From: Bradyrhizobium sp. NAS96.2
GTDB lineage: Bacteria > Pseudomonadota > Alphaproteobacteria > Rhizobiales > Xanthobacteraceae
Direction: 5' to 3'
Assembly: GCF_001908235.1 (NCBI RefSeq)
Contig: NZ_LGHK01000079.1
Span: 1-53,934, forward strand
Length of the DNA stretch: 53,934 nt
Of the stretch, positions 8,769 to 16,525 are shown piece by piece. The stretch's first letter is position 1, and each line of letters begins with the position of its first letter. Both the position numbers and the translations under genes were made by a program. The notes under the pieces are model-generated. The model had not been told where the DNA came from and searched no databases. It saw only the letters and a program-made list of their open reading frames with translations.

Positions 8769-8851
8769 CGTCATTGCGAGGAGCGGAGCGACGAAGCAAT
8801 CCACACTTGCTTCGCGGTCCGATGGATTGCTTCGCTGCGCTCGCAATGACG
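8769..8851. repeat. palindromic repeat family A, copy 3
   Basis: The third copy of the CGTCATTGCGAG/CTCGCAATGACG palindrome, between paaB and paaC. Confidence 0.9.
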
Positions 8852-8864
8852 AGCGGAGGCGCGG

Positions 8865-9152
8865 TCACATATGCCCGACTTCGTCCGGGACGTCGTAGAA
8901 GGTCGGGTGGCGGTAGATCTTGGATTCCGCCGGCTCGAACATCATGCCCTTCTCGGACGGGTCGGATGCGGTGATCGCGTTCGAGGGCACGACCCAGATC
9001 GACAGCCCCTCGCCGCGGCGGGTGTAGATGTCGCGCGCGGCCTGCAGCGCCAGCGTCGAGTCCGCCGCGTGCAGCGAGCCGACATGCTTGTGGGCAAGGC
9101 CGTTGCGGCTGCGGATGAAGACTTCCCAGAGCGGAACGTTCGGCGTGGCCAT
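8865..9152 (-). CDS. paaB: phenylacetyl-CoA epoxidase subunit PaaB
   Basis: A 95-residue PaaB, the small subunit that bridges PaaAC units in the epoxidase. It matches the family (PLWEVFIRSRNGLAHKHVGS, AARDIYTRRGEG, WVVPS). The frame is open upstream to 9251, but that stretch overlaps the end of paaA. The ATG at 9152 gives the family length and has GGGAG nearby. It follows paaA by 13 bases. Confidence 0.96.
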   Translation of the reverse strand: MATPNVPLWEVFIRSRNGLAHKHVGSLHAADSTLALQAARDIYTRRGEGLSIWVVPSNAITASDPSEKGMMFEPAESKIYRHPTFYDVPDEVGHM

Positions 9153-9165
9153 CTCTAGCGCTCCC

Positions 9166-10158
9166 TTATTCTGCCGCTTGCGCGAGCTGGCGGCTCTTGC
9201 GCTTCTCGGCATAGGCCATCGCGGCCTCGCGCACCCAGGCGCCTTCCTCATGCGCCTTGCGGCGCGCGGCGAGGCGATCGCGGTTGCAGGGACCGTTGCC
9301 GGCCAGCACCTGCTTGAACTCGTCCCAGTCGATCGGGCTGTGCACCCAATTGCCGTTCTCGTTCTGCTTCATGCCGGGATCGGGAATGGTGAGCCCGAGG
9401 AACTCGGCCTGCGGCACGGTGGCGTCGATGAATTTCTGGCGCAGCTCGTCGTTGGAGAAGCGCTTGATCTTCCATTTGGTCGAGGTGTCGCTGTGCTGGC
9501 TGACCTGGTCCGGCGGGCCGAACATCATCAGCACCGGCCACCACCAGCGATCGAGCGCGTTCTGCGCCATCGCCTTCTGCTCGGCGGTGCCGCGGCACAG
9601 CGTCACCATGATCTCAAAGCCCTGGCGCTGGTGGAACGACTCTTCCTTGCAGACGCGGATCATCGCGCGCGCATACGGGCCATAGGAGCAGCGGCACAGC
9701 GGGATCTGGTTCATGATCGCCGCGCCGTCGACCAGCCAACCGATGGTGCCGATGTCGGCCCAGGTCAGGGTCGGGTAATTGAAGATCGAGGAGTATTTCG
9801 CCTTGCCCGAGAGCATCGCGTCGACCAGCTCCTCGCGCGAGGTGCCGAGCGTCTCGGCGGCGGCATAGAGATAGAGCCCGTGGCCGCATTCGTCCTGCAC
9901 CTTGGCGAGCAGCGCGGCCTTTCGGCGCAGCGACGGTGCGCGGGTGATCCAATTGCCTTCGGGCAGCATGCCGACGATTTCGGAATGGGCGTGCTGGGAA
10001 ATCTGCCGGGTCAGCGTCTTGCGGTAGGCGGCAGGCATCCAGTCGTTCGGCTCGATACGTTCGTCGGCATCGATGCGGGCCTGGAACTGACTGGCACGGG
10101 CAACATCCTCGACGCCGCGATCGTCGCCGTCGGATGAGTTGAGCGCCTGCGTATACAT
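9166..10158 (-). CDS. paaA: phenylacetyl-CoA epoxidase catalytic subunit PaaA
   Basis: A 330-residue di-iron oxygenase that epoxidises the ring of phenylacetyl-CoA using O2 and electrons from PaaE. The carboxylate/histidine iron ligands are visible in DECGHGLY and CKEESFHQR. It is the first structural gene of the operon, with GGGAGG six bases before the ATG at 10158. The upstream 74 bases hold a recognisable promoter and an inverted repeat, with the paaX gene beyond. Length and sequence are standard for PaaA. Confidence 0.97.
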   Translation of the reverse strand: MYTQALNSSDGDDRGVEDVARASQFQARIDADERIEPNDWMPAAYRKTLTRQISQHAHSEIVGMLPEGNWITRAPSLRRKAALLAKVQDECGHGLYLYAAAETLGTSREELVDAMLSGKAKYSSIFNYPTLTWADIGTIGWLVDGAAIMNQIPLCRCSYGPYARAMIRVCKEESFHQRQGFEIMVTLCRGTAEQKAMAQNALDRWWWPVLMMFGPPDQVSQHSDTSTKWKIKRFSNDELRQKFIDATVPQAEFLGLTIPDPGMKQNENGNWVHSPIDWDEFKQVLAGNGPCNRDRLAARRKAHEEGAWVREAAMAYAEKRKSRQLAQAAE

Positions 10159-10170
10159 GGCCGACCTCCC

Positions 10171-10214
10171 TGTGTTGTTGGGTGGAAATATATAACACAA
10201 TTCTCTAAATGCAA
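10171..10214 (-). promoter_or_regulatory. paaA promoter with candidate PaaX operator
   Basis: Read on the minus strand, TTGCAT (10209-10214) is followed after 16 bases by TATATT (10187-10192), a good -35/-10 pair about 25 bases before the paaA ribosome-binding site. TGTGTT-N17-AACACA (10171-10199), a perfect 6-base inverted repeat, covers the -10 and the expected start point, as a repressor operator would. PaaX is encoded immediately upstream. Confidence 0.55.
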
Positions 10215-10232
10215 GATGTTTTTGTAATATGT

Positions 10233-11102
10233 TCAGATGCCCTCGAAACGGCGGACCACTGCCCCATTGGGCTTCGGCAGCGGCCCGTCCTCGTTGGTTG
10301 CGTGGTCGTCAAGCCATTGTTCCGACGGCGAAAGCAGCCCGCGATAGATCTCGCCGCAGAGTTTGCGCGCGGCCCTGCCCGGCCAATCCTTCGGCAACAG
10401 CTGATAGGGCAGCAGCGGATCGCGCAGCACGACCCGGCGGTAATGGTGGATCAGCAGGATGCGCGCGGTGAAGGCGTCGGCGTCGCTCAGCGTCTCGCCT
10501 CTCATGATCCAGCCATGCAGCGGCTCGAACGTCTTCATGAACTTCAGATAAGCGTCCGCGGTGCGATCGAGCGGCCAGCTCTCGCTGAGCAGCCGGCGCC
10601 CGCTGCCGTCTTCTGCGGAGACTTCAAGGCGGATCGCGCGCGATGCTTCGTCGGGGATCGGCACGCCTGACGGCGCGACCCACACGCCCGGCAGCGGGCT
10701 GCCGAAGCCGGCATTCTTCAATGCCTCGCGCGCGGCGTCGCGGTCCTCGGCATTGCCGATCAAGAGCAGCTCGAAGCGGCCGGTCCAGTCCGACGGCGGC
10801 GGATCGTAGATGTGCCTGGTCGCAGTGTCGAAGGTCTGCCGGCCCCTGGCGTTCAGCCGATAGAAACTGTTGCGGCCGACCTTGCTGCGCTCGAGCCAGC
10901 CGTCGGCCGCGAGCCGCGACATCGCGGTGCGCACCACATTGCCGTCGATGTCGAGCGACTTGAAGAATTCGAGCAGCGTGCCGAGCCACACCGCGCCGCC
11001 GCGCGGCACGATGGAATCGCCGAACACGGTGATGATGATCGAGCCGGTGCGGGACGGCTCGCGCTTCAACTGATCGACGATGCGGACAAGCGGCTGCGGC
11101 AT
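10233..11102 (-). CDS. paaX: phenylacetic acid degradation repressor PaaX
   Basis: A 289-residue PaaX-family regulator, a repressor of paa genes relieved by phenylacetyl-CoA. The N-terminal winged helix (residues ~17-80, with TGSIIITVFGDSIVPRGG and VVRTAMSRLAADGWLER) and the characteristic C-terminal half are both present. The open frame extends to 11357 through repeat DNA. I take the ATG at 11102, which gives family length. It is on the same strand as paaA and 74 bases before it, so it could be transcribed into the operon or act on the promoter between them. Confidence 0.93.
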   Translation of the reverse strand: MPQPLVRIVDQLKREPSRTGSIIITVFGDSIVPRGGAVWLGTLLEFFKSLDIDGNVVRTAMSRLAADGWLERSKVGRNSFYRLNARGRQTFDTATRHIYDPPPSDWTGRFELLLIGNAEDRDAAREALKNAGFGSPLPGVWVAPSGVPIPDEASRAIRLEVSAEDGSGRRLLSESWPLDRTADAYLKFMKTFEPLHGWIMRGETLSDADAFTARILLIHHYRRVVLRDPLLPYQLLPKDWPGRAARKLCGEIYRGLLSPSEQWLDDHATNEDGPLPKPNGAVVRRFEGI

Positions 11103-11151
11103 GCCCAACGCATAGCGCGTTTTGTCGATCCACGACAATGTCGCCGCAAAC

Positions 11152-11269
11152 GTAGCCCGGATGGAGCGCAGCGCAATCCGGGGTGTTTCGTGGCCAGGTC
11201 CGTCCCGGATTGCGCGGAGCCTGTCATCGGGCGCGCGTTCGCGCGACCCGTTGGCTCCATCCGGGCTAC
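11152..11269. repeat. palindromic repeat family B
   Basis: A 118-base element with ends GTAGCCCGGATGGAG and CTCCATCCGGGCTAC, and an inner inverted pair around GCGCAATCCGGG and CCCGGATTGCGC. It is a REP-like intergenic element upstream of paaX. Confidence 0.8.
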
Positions 11270-11307
11270 GCACTCCACGATTGCCGCGAGAGACGACTCG
11301 CGGAGAC

Positions 11308-11374
11308 TCCCCCTCACCCGGATCGCATCTGCGATGCGATCCGACCTCTCCCCGCAAGCGGGGCGAGGTAAGGA
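11308..11374. repeat. palindromic repeat family C, copy 1
   Basis: It contains CCCTCACCCGGATCGCATC with the mirror GATGCGATCC, then CTCTCCCCGC and GCGGGG. Related copies lie at 17343-17486, 23645-23861 and 45389-45541. It could act as a hairpin terminator for the DUF3775 gene. Confidence 0.75.
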
Positions 11375-11393
11375 GAACAGCGCGCTTCTGCTC

Positions 11394-11807
11394 CTACTGG
11401 ATCGGCGTGATGCGCTCGTCGGCGGGCGCGAGGCCGAACTCGTCGAGCCCTTCGGCAAGGAAATCGCCGAGCATCGGCTCGCCCAATAGATAGCTCGCGG
11501 TGCGGCCGTTGCGGCCGCGCGCAGCTTCGCGACGAAGATCGGCCCATTCCTCGATCGTGCCGTCGCCGCGGCCGAGCCGCATCAAGGCGACGAGGTCGAC
11601 CTGCTCGTCCTCGCTCAGCGCGTCGATGAAGCCTGTGATCTCGCGCGCCACCGGATCGCTGCCGTCATCCTCCAGCACGTCGATCATCTCGTCGTCGGCG
11701 CCGTTCGAGCCGGAGTCCGGATCGACGATCCCCTCCTTGACGTCGAATTCCCGCGCCTTCTCGATCAAGAAGCCAACTTTTTCGGGGGAGATTGTGAGTT
11801 CCGGCAT
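11394..11807 (-). CDS. DUF3775 domain protein
   Basis: A 137-residue acidic cytoplasmic protein matching DUF3775 proteins common in Rhizobiales: ISPEKVGFLIEKAREFDVKEG near the N-terminus, DPDSGSNGADDEM, and DEQVDLVALMRLGRGD in the middle. The function of the family is unknown. I chose the ATG at 11807 because GGAG lies eight bases upstream. The long open frame extending to 12401 is antisense to the divergent hydrolase gene and is rejected. The divergent gap of 120 bases probably holds both promoters. Confidence 0.8.
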   Translation of the reverse strand: MPELTISPEKVGFLIEKAREFDVKEGIVDPDSGSNGADDEMIDVLEDDGSDPVAREITGFIDALSEDEQVDLVALMRLGRGDGTIEEWADLRREAARGRNGRTASYLLGEPMLGDFLAEGLDEFGLAPADERITPIQ

Positions 11808-11927
11808 GCGCGCACTCCTTCGTCCAACGAGGCGGTAACGCAGGAGGCGCCGACTTGATCCATTGCGCCGCCGCGCGGAAACCCGCATGGTCCGGTGAGA
11901 GAAACAAAAAAACAGAGGGCACGCCGC

Positions 11928-12776
11928 ATGCATTGGACCGTAGGCAAGGTCAGGATCACAAAAGTCGTCGAACTCGAGACCGTCGGCAGCACGCGCTTCA
12001 TCCTGCCGCTCGCCGGCCGGGAAGAGATCCAGAGTCTGCCCTGGCTGATCCCGCATTTCGCCAACGAGGACGGCCGGCTGAAGATGTCGATCCATTCGCT
12101 GCTGGTAGAGACGCCGGAGCACCGCATCATCGTCGACACCGGGCTCGGCAACGACAAGCAAGGCCGCAATGTGCCGACCTGGAACAACCGCAGCGATCCG
12201 TTCCTTGAGAAGCTGACCGCGGCCGGCTTTACCCCTGACAGCATCGACATCGTGCTGTGCACGCATCTGCATGTCGACCATGTCGGCTGGAACACGAAAC
12301 TCGCCAGCGGCAAATGGGTGCCGACTTTCGCCAATGCGCGTTACGTGTTCGGCAAGACCGAATACGAGCATTGGCGCGACCACAGCGACGATCCGGCGCA
12401 TGCCGCCGTTTTCGCCGATTCAGTGAAGCCGATCGCGGATGCCGGCAAGGCCGAGTTGGTGCCGAGCGATCACCGCCTGACCGAGGAGATCACGCTGATC
12501 CCGACGCCAGGTCACAGCCCCGGCCACATGAGCATCCACATCAAGTCGGCCGGCGAGGAAGGGCTATTGACCGGCGACGTCGCCCATCATCCCTGCCAGA
12601 TGTACCACCTCGACTGGTCGTCGACCGCGGATTCCGACCAGAAGCAATCGGCGGTGACGCGGCGCGAGCTGTTCTCGCGCTTTGCCGACACGCCGACGCT
12701 GGTGATCGGCGGGCATTTCAACGCCGGCCACATCAAGCGCGATGGCGACGCCTTCAGGTTCGTCGCACTGGGATGA
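11928..12776 (+). CDS. MBL-fold metallo-hydrolase (first paralog)
   Basis: A 282-residue metallo-beta-lactamase-fold hydrolase. The zinc motif HLHVDH (residues 113-118), PTPGHSPGH and GDVAHHP are present, so a di-zinc site is complete. The sequence around the site resembles lactonase-like members of the superfamily, but the substrate cannot be read from the sequence. Start MHWTVGKV follows GAGGG by eight bases. A clear paralog lies at 14749-15618 and shares CTHLHVDHVGWNT and PNARYVF-type stretches. There is no signal peptide. Confidence 0.85.
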   Translation: MHWTVGKVRITKVVELETVGSTRFILPLAGREEIQSLPWLIPHFANEDGRLKMSIHSLLVETPEHRIIVDTGLGNDKQGRNVPTWNNRSDPFLEKLTAAGFTPDSIDIVLCTHLHVDHVGWNTKLASGKWVPTFANARYVFGKTEYEHWRDHSDDPAHAAVFADSVKPIADAGKAELVPSDHRLTEEITLIPTPGHSPGHMSIHIKSAGEEGLLTGDVAHHPCQMYHLDWSSTADSDQKQSAVTRRELFSRFADTPTLVIGGHFNAGHIKRDGDAFRFVALG

Positions 12777-12916
12777 CCGGCCCGAAGTGGCCTTGAAATA
12801 AGGCTTGGCTGCAATGCAGCGCGCTCATGGCGGTTGAATTTCCGCCCGCGCTGTTCCATGAAGCGTGTCGAGGTATACCAGTAACAATCCTCAAGACACC
12901 GTAGGGAGTGATCAAC

Positions 12917-13759
12917 ATGAAGCTTGTTCGTTATGGCGAAAAGGGTGCGGAAAAGCCCGGTCTGATCGATAAATCCGGCCAGCTCCGCGACCTCTCGGCC
13001 CATCTGAAGGACCTGACCGGCGAAGCCTACGCGCCGGAATCCCTGAAGAAGCTTTCTGCCCTCGATCCCGCCTCCCTGCCCGCCGTCTCAGGCAAGCCGC
13101 GCTTCGGCGCCCCCGTCACCGGCATTTCGAAGTTCGTCGCGATCGGCCTCAACTATTCCGACCACGCCAAGGAAACCGGGGCGGCGATCCCGACCGAACC
13201 GATCATCTTCATGAAGGCGAACACCTCGCTGTCCGGCCCGAATGATGCGGTCGAGAAGCCGCGCGGCTCGACCAAGCTGGACTGGGAAGTCGAGATCGCC
13301 GCGATCGTCGGCACCCGCGCCAAGTACGTCTCGGAAGCCGATGCGCTCAATTACGTCGCCGGCTATTGCGTCTGCAACGACGTCTCCGAGCGCAACTTCC
13401 AGACCGAGCGCCTCGGACAATGGACCAAGGGCAAGTCACACGACACGTTCGGTCCGGTCGGTCCGTGGCTCGCCACCAAGGACGAGATCGCCGACGTGCA
13501 GAACCTGTCGATGTGGCTCGACGTCAACGGCCAGCGCCGCCAGACCGGCTCGACCAAGACCATGATCTTCACGATGGCGAAGTGCATTTCCTACGTCTCG
13601 CAGTTCATGACGCTGCTGCCCGGCGACATCATCACCACAGGCACCCCGCCCGGCGTCGGCCTTGGCATGAAGCCGCCGACCTTCCTCAATGTCGGCGACG
13701 TCGTGACGCTCGGCATCGAGGGCCTCGGCGAGCAGCGCCAGGAAATCGTCGCGGCTTGA
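12917..13759 (+). CDS. fumarylacetoacetate hydrolase family protein
   Basis: A 280-residue FAH-superfamily enzyme. Members hydrolyse, decarboxylate or isomerise beta-diketo or 2-oxo acids, often late in aromatic degradation. The core has AIGLNYSDHAKE, the metal-ligand stretch DWEVEIAAIVG, GKSHDTFGPVGPW and the C-terminal GDIITTGTPPGVG. ATG 12917 has GGAG eight bases upstream and is preferred over the in-frame GTG at 12908. It could be a ureidoglycolate lyase-like or oxaloacetate decarboxylase-like enzyme; the precise reaction is open. It lies between two MBL-fold paralogs and before a GST. Confidence 0.88.
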   Translation: MKLVRYGEKGAEKPGLIDKSGQLRDLSAHLKDLTGEAYAPESLKKLSALDPASLPAVSGKPRFGAPVTGISKFVAIGLNYSDHAKETGAAIPTEPIIFMKANTSLSGPNDAVEKPRGSTKLDWEVEIAAIVGTRAKYVSEADALNYVAGYCVCNDVSERNFQTERLGQWTKGKSHDTFGPVGPWLATKDEIADVQNLSMWLDVNGQRRQTGSTKTMIFTMAKCISYVSQFMTLLPGDIITTGTPPGVGLGMKPPTFLNVGDVVTLGIEGLGEQRQEIVAA

Positions 13760-13787
13760 GGTTCGGTGCCGAACACCGGTGCGACCA

Positions 13788-13873
13788 CGTCATTGCGAGC
13801 GAAGCGAAGCAATCCATCTATCCAACCAAGCGGATGAATGGATTGCTTCGTCGCTTCGCTCCTCGCAATGACG
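13788..13873. repeat. palindromic repeat family A, copy 4
   Basis: A copy of the CGTCATTGCGAG/CTCGCAATGACG palindrome between the FAH-family and GST genes. Confidence 0.9.
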
Positions 13874-13906
13874 CTCCAATGCGATAGCTCTACCGAGGAG
13901 CCTCCA

Positions 13907-14521
13907 ATGAAACTCACCTTCTCTCCCGCCTCCCCGTTCGCCCGCAAGGTGCGCATCGCGGCGATCGAGCTCGGCCTGATCGATAAGATCGAGTTCGTGC
14001 CGGCGACCGTCGCGCCGGGCACGGTCAACGACGAATATTCCAAGATCACGCCGCTGAAGAAGCTGCCGGTGCTGATCCTCGATCATGGCGACGTCATTCT
14101 CGATTCCTACGTCATCGTCGAATATCTCAACGAGATCGGCGGCGGCCGGCTGATCCCGGGCTACGGCCCGCGGCGCTGGAAGCTGAAGACCGATCACTCG
14201 CTGCTCAACGGCATGCTCGATTCCATGCTGCTGTGCCGCTACGAGAAGATGGTGCGGCCGCAAGGCTCGCTGTGGCAGGCCTGGTACGACGATCACTGGA
14301 ACAGGGCCTGGGCCGGCATGGCGCGGTTCGAGAACCGGCCCGACGTGCTGGACGGCTCGTCGTTCGACATCGCCCAGATCGGCCTCGTCTGTGTGCTTGG
14401 CTATGCCGACTTCCGCTTCGCCGATTGCGGCTGGCGCAAGGCCTATCCCAAGCTCGACGCCTTCTACCAGAAAATGCAGGAACGGCCGTCGGTGAAGGTC
14501 TCGGCGCCGCCTGCGGCGTAG
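13907..14521 (+). CDS. glutathione S-transferase family protein
   Basis: A 204-residue GST. The thioredoxin-like N-terminal domain has SPASPFARKVRIAAIELGL, LKKLPVLIL (cis-Pro) and the glutathione-binding DSYVIVEYL. An all-helical C-terminal domain follows. ATG 13907 follows GAGGAG by seven bases; the frame upstream is repeat DNA. GSTs beside FAH-family enzymes sometimes act in aromatic catabolism, for example as maleylacetoacetate or maleylpyruvate isomerases, but the active-site class cannot be fixed here. Confidence 0.88.
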   Translation: MKLTFSPASPFARKVRIAAIELGLIDKIEFVPATVAPGTVNDEYSKITPLKKLPVLILDHGDVILDSYVIVEYLNEIGGGRLIPGYGPRRWKLKTDHSLLNGMLDSMLLCRYEKMVRPQGSLWQAWYDDHWNRAWAGMARFENRPDVLDGSSFDIAQIGLVCVLGYADFRFADCGWRKAYPKLDAFYQKMQERPSVKVSAPPAA

Positions 14522-14546
14522 CAAGGCAAGCGCGGGGAGAATGCCG

Positions 14547-14729
14547 ATGTGCGAGCGCCTCCCCCGCCTCTCACTTCTCGGCGCGAGCCTTGCGCTCGCG
14601 CCGACGATTGCCGTTCTCGACCTTGTGATGATGACGACGGCAGCCCGGTACGGCCGGCCGAACGAAACCCTTGCGGCGATGGATATCCTCGCCAACATCA
14701 TCATTCGCGCCGTGCGCGACGCGCACTGA
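14547..14729 (+). CDS. small hypothetical protein
   Basis: A possible 60-residue protein with one hydrophobic stretch (LSLLGASLALAPTIAVLDLVMM). GGGGAGA lies six bases before this ATG, and an in-frame ATG six bases earlier is also possible. It fills the gap between the GST and the second MBL hydrolase and ends 19 bases before the latter. No homology is recognised; it may be real or chance. Confidence 0.35.
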   Translation: MCERLPRLSLLGASLALAPTIAVLDLVMMTTAARYGRPNETLAAMDILANIIIRAVRDAH

Positions 14730-14748
14730 TCTTATCCAAGGAATCATC

Positions 14749-15618
14749 ATGAGCCTGAAATTTGCCGCCGGCGATCTCACCATTCATCGTATCGTGGAGG
14801 AGGAAGGCAAGTTCCTGCCCGCGAACGACATGCTGCCCGGGCTGACACCGGAGCTGCTTGCGGAGAACCGCGCCTGGATGAAGGCGGCCGGGGCGCTCGA
14901 CGACAGCGACACGCTGATCCTGGCGTTCCAGTCCTACATCGTGAAGACGCCGCACCACACCATCCTGATCGACAGCTGCATCGGCAATCACAAGCCGCGG
15001 CCGGGGCGGCCGAGCTGGAACATGAAGACCGACGACAGCTATCTGCGCGGCCTCGCGTCAGCCGGCTTCTCGGTCGGTGACATCGACTATGTGATGTGCA
15101 CGCATCTGCATGTCGACCATGTCGGCTGGAATACGCGGCTCGAGAACGGCCGCTGGGTGCCGACCTTCCCGAACGCGCGCTACGTATTCGACAAGACCGA
15201 GTTCGACTACTGGACCGAGACCAATGCGAAGGCAGAAGTCCCGCCATTCGTCGACAGCGTGCTGCCCGTGGTGGAGGCCAAGCGGGCGGAGCTCGTCGGC
15301 AATGATTTCGCGATCGGCGATCACATGCGCATCCTGCCGACGCCCGGCCACACGCCGGGCCATCTCGCCTTCACCTTCGGCCGCGGCAAGGATGATGCGG
15401 TGTTCGCCGGCGATTTGATGCACTCGCCGATCCAGACGCTCTATCCGGAACTGTCGCCGAAGTTCGACGTCGACCCGGCGCAGGCCGCGAAGACGCGCCG
15501 CGGCTTCCTGGAGCGCTATTGCGACACCGACACGCTGTGCTGCCCCGCGCACTTCCCCTCGCCGTCGGTCGGCAAGATCAGGCGGAAGGGGAATGGGTTT
15601 GTGTGCGAGACGGTGTGA
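14749..15618 (+). CDS. MBL-fold metallo-hydrolase (second paralog)
   Basis: A 289-residue metallo-beta-lactamase-fold hydrolase, paralogous to the one at 11928-12776. The zinc motif HLHVDH lies at residues 119-124, followed by PTPGHTPGH and FAGDLMHSP. CTHLHVDHVGWNT is identical in both paralogs. The second differs in its N-terminus and in the C-terminal CCPAHFPSPSVGK. The substrate is unknown. Start MSLKFAAGD is chosen because the upstream frame is the end of another reading frame and AAGGA precedes it. Confidence 0.86.
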   Translation: MSLKFAAGDLTIHRIVEEEGKFLPANDMLPGLTPELLAENRAWMKAAGALDDSDTLILAFQSYIVKTPHHTILIDSCIGNHKPRPGRPSWNMKTDDSYLRGLASAGFSVGDIDYVMCTHLHVDHVGWNTRLENGRWVPTFPNARYVFDKTEFDYWTETNAKAEVPPFVDSVLPVVEAKRAELVGNDFAIGDHMRILPTPGHTPGHLAFTFGRGKDDAVFAGDLMHSPIQTLYPELSPKFDVDPAQAAKTRRGFLERYCDTDTLCCPAHFPSPSVGKIRRKGNGFVCETV

Positions 15619-15644
15619 GGCGAGCTGAATTCGCGGCGAGCTCG

Positions 15645-15813
15645 CTGCCACCCTCCCCTGGAGGGGGAGGGTTGGCTCACAGCGAACGAAGTGAGATGTG
15701 AGGCGGGGTGGGGTGATCTCTCAACACGGGCAGCGCCCGATACGAGAGACCTTCACCCCACCTCGGTTCGCATGTCATGCGAACTGATCCTCCCCCTCCA
15801 GGGGAGGATAAGA
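15645..15813. repeat. palindromic repeat family D
   Basis: A long inverted repeat between the convergent MBL hydrolase and ogt genes. The ends are CCTCCCCTGGAGGGGGAGG and TCCTCCCCCTCCAGGGGAGG. Inner arms include GAGATGTGAGG and TCACCCCACC. It may double as a bidirectional terminator. Confidence 0.8.
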
Positions 15814-15826
15814 AGAGTGAGCTTCC

Positions 15827-16369
15827 TCAATCGAACAAACTCGGCGTGTGGTTCACCACCGCGCCTTCGATCTGCAGCATCTTCAGCTTGGTGACCACGC
15901 CGCCATTGGCCGAGAAGCCGCCCGGCTTGTTGCCGGCCGCAAGCACCCGGTGACAGGGCACCACGATCGGGCACGGGTTGCGGCCCAGGGCCTGGCCGAC
16001 GTCGCGCGACAGTTCGACGCCGCCGAGCTGCTTGGCGATGTCGCCATAGGTCATGGTCTTGCCGGGCGGAATCTTGCGCGCGATGTCGTAGACGCCGCGG
16101 TTGAACTCCGGCACGCCGTCGAGATCGAGCACGATGTCGGCGAGGTCGTTCGGCTTGCCGGCGAGCAGCTCGATCATGCCGTCGATCGCGTGCTGCACCT
16201 CAGCGGGCGGGGCCGCCTCGGTGACGTCGCCGTTGCGCTGAAAGATCCGCTTGCGGGTCTTCTCCTCGGTGCCCATCGGCAGCTGCACACCGGTGACGCC
16301 GTGCTCGCCCCAGACGACGCCGCAGGCGCCGATCATGGTCTCGAAAATCGCAAAATGCTGGCCGGTCAT
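15827..16369 (-). CDS. ogt: methylated-DNA-protein-cysteine methyltransferase
   Basis: A 180-residue suicide repair protein that moves methyl groups from O6-methylguanine or O4-methylthymine to its own cysteine. The active site PCHRV is at residues 138-142 (acceptor Cys139). The helix-turn-helix stretch YGDIAKQLGG and the binding loop GGFSANGG are present. It lacks the Ada regulatory N-terminus, so it is of the Ogt type. It is convergent with the MBL gene and divergent from the alpha/beta hydrolase. Confidence 0.93.
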   Translation of the reverse strand: MTGQHFAIFETMIGACGVVWGEHGVTGVQLPMGTEEKTRKRIFQRNGDVTEAAPPAEVQHAIDGMIELLAGKPNDLADIVLDLDGVPEFNRGVYDIARKIPPGKTMTYGDIAKQLGGVELSRDVGQALGRNPCPIVVPCHRVLAAGNKPGGFSANGGVVTKLKMLQIEGAVVNHTPSLFD

Positions 16370-16404
16370 GGCTCGCTCCAGATGTTCCTTCGTATATTCA
16401 CTCG

Positions 16405-16421
16405 GCTCATATTTTGAGCCT
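16405..16421. promoter_or_regulatory. inverted repeat between ogt and alpha/beta hydrolase
   Basis: GGCTCATATTTTGAGCC is a perfect 6-base inverted repeat with a 5-base AT spacer, in the 156-base divergent gap. Position and symmetry suit an operator; no regulator is assigned. Confidence 0.35.
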
Positions 16422-16525
16422 GCTGTTGATCTGAAATCTAGGCTTGGAGAATGTTGCTATCCACCCGAATTCCGTGGGAACTTCGGCCAAATCAACAACA
16501 TCTCCTCCCCTCCGCGAGCCCTCAA

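Noticed and set aside
11808..12401. N-terminal extension of the DUF3775 frame
   Set aside because: It is antisense to the MBL-fold hydrolase, and the DUF3775 domain begins at the ATG at 11807, which has a good ribosome-binding site.
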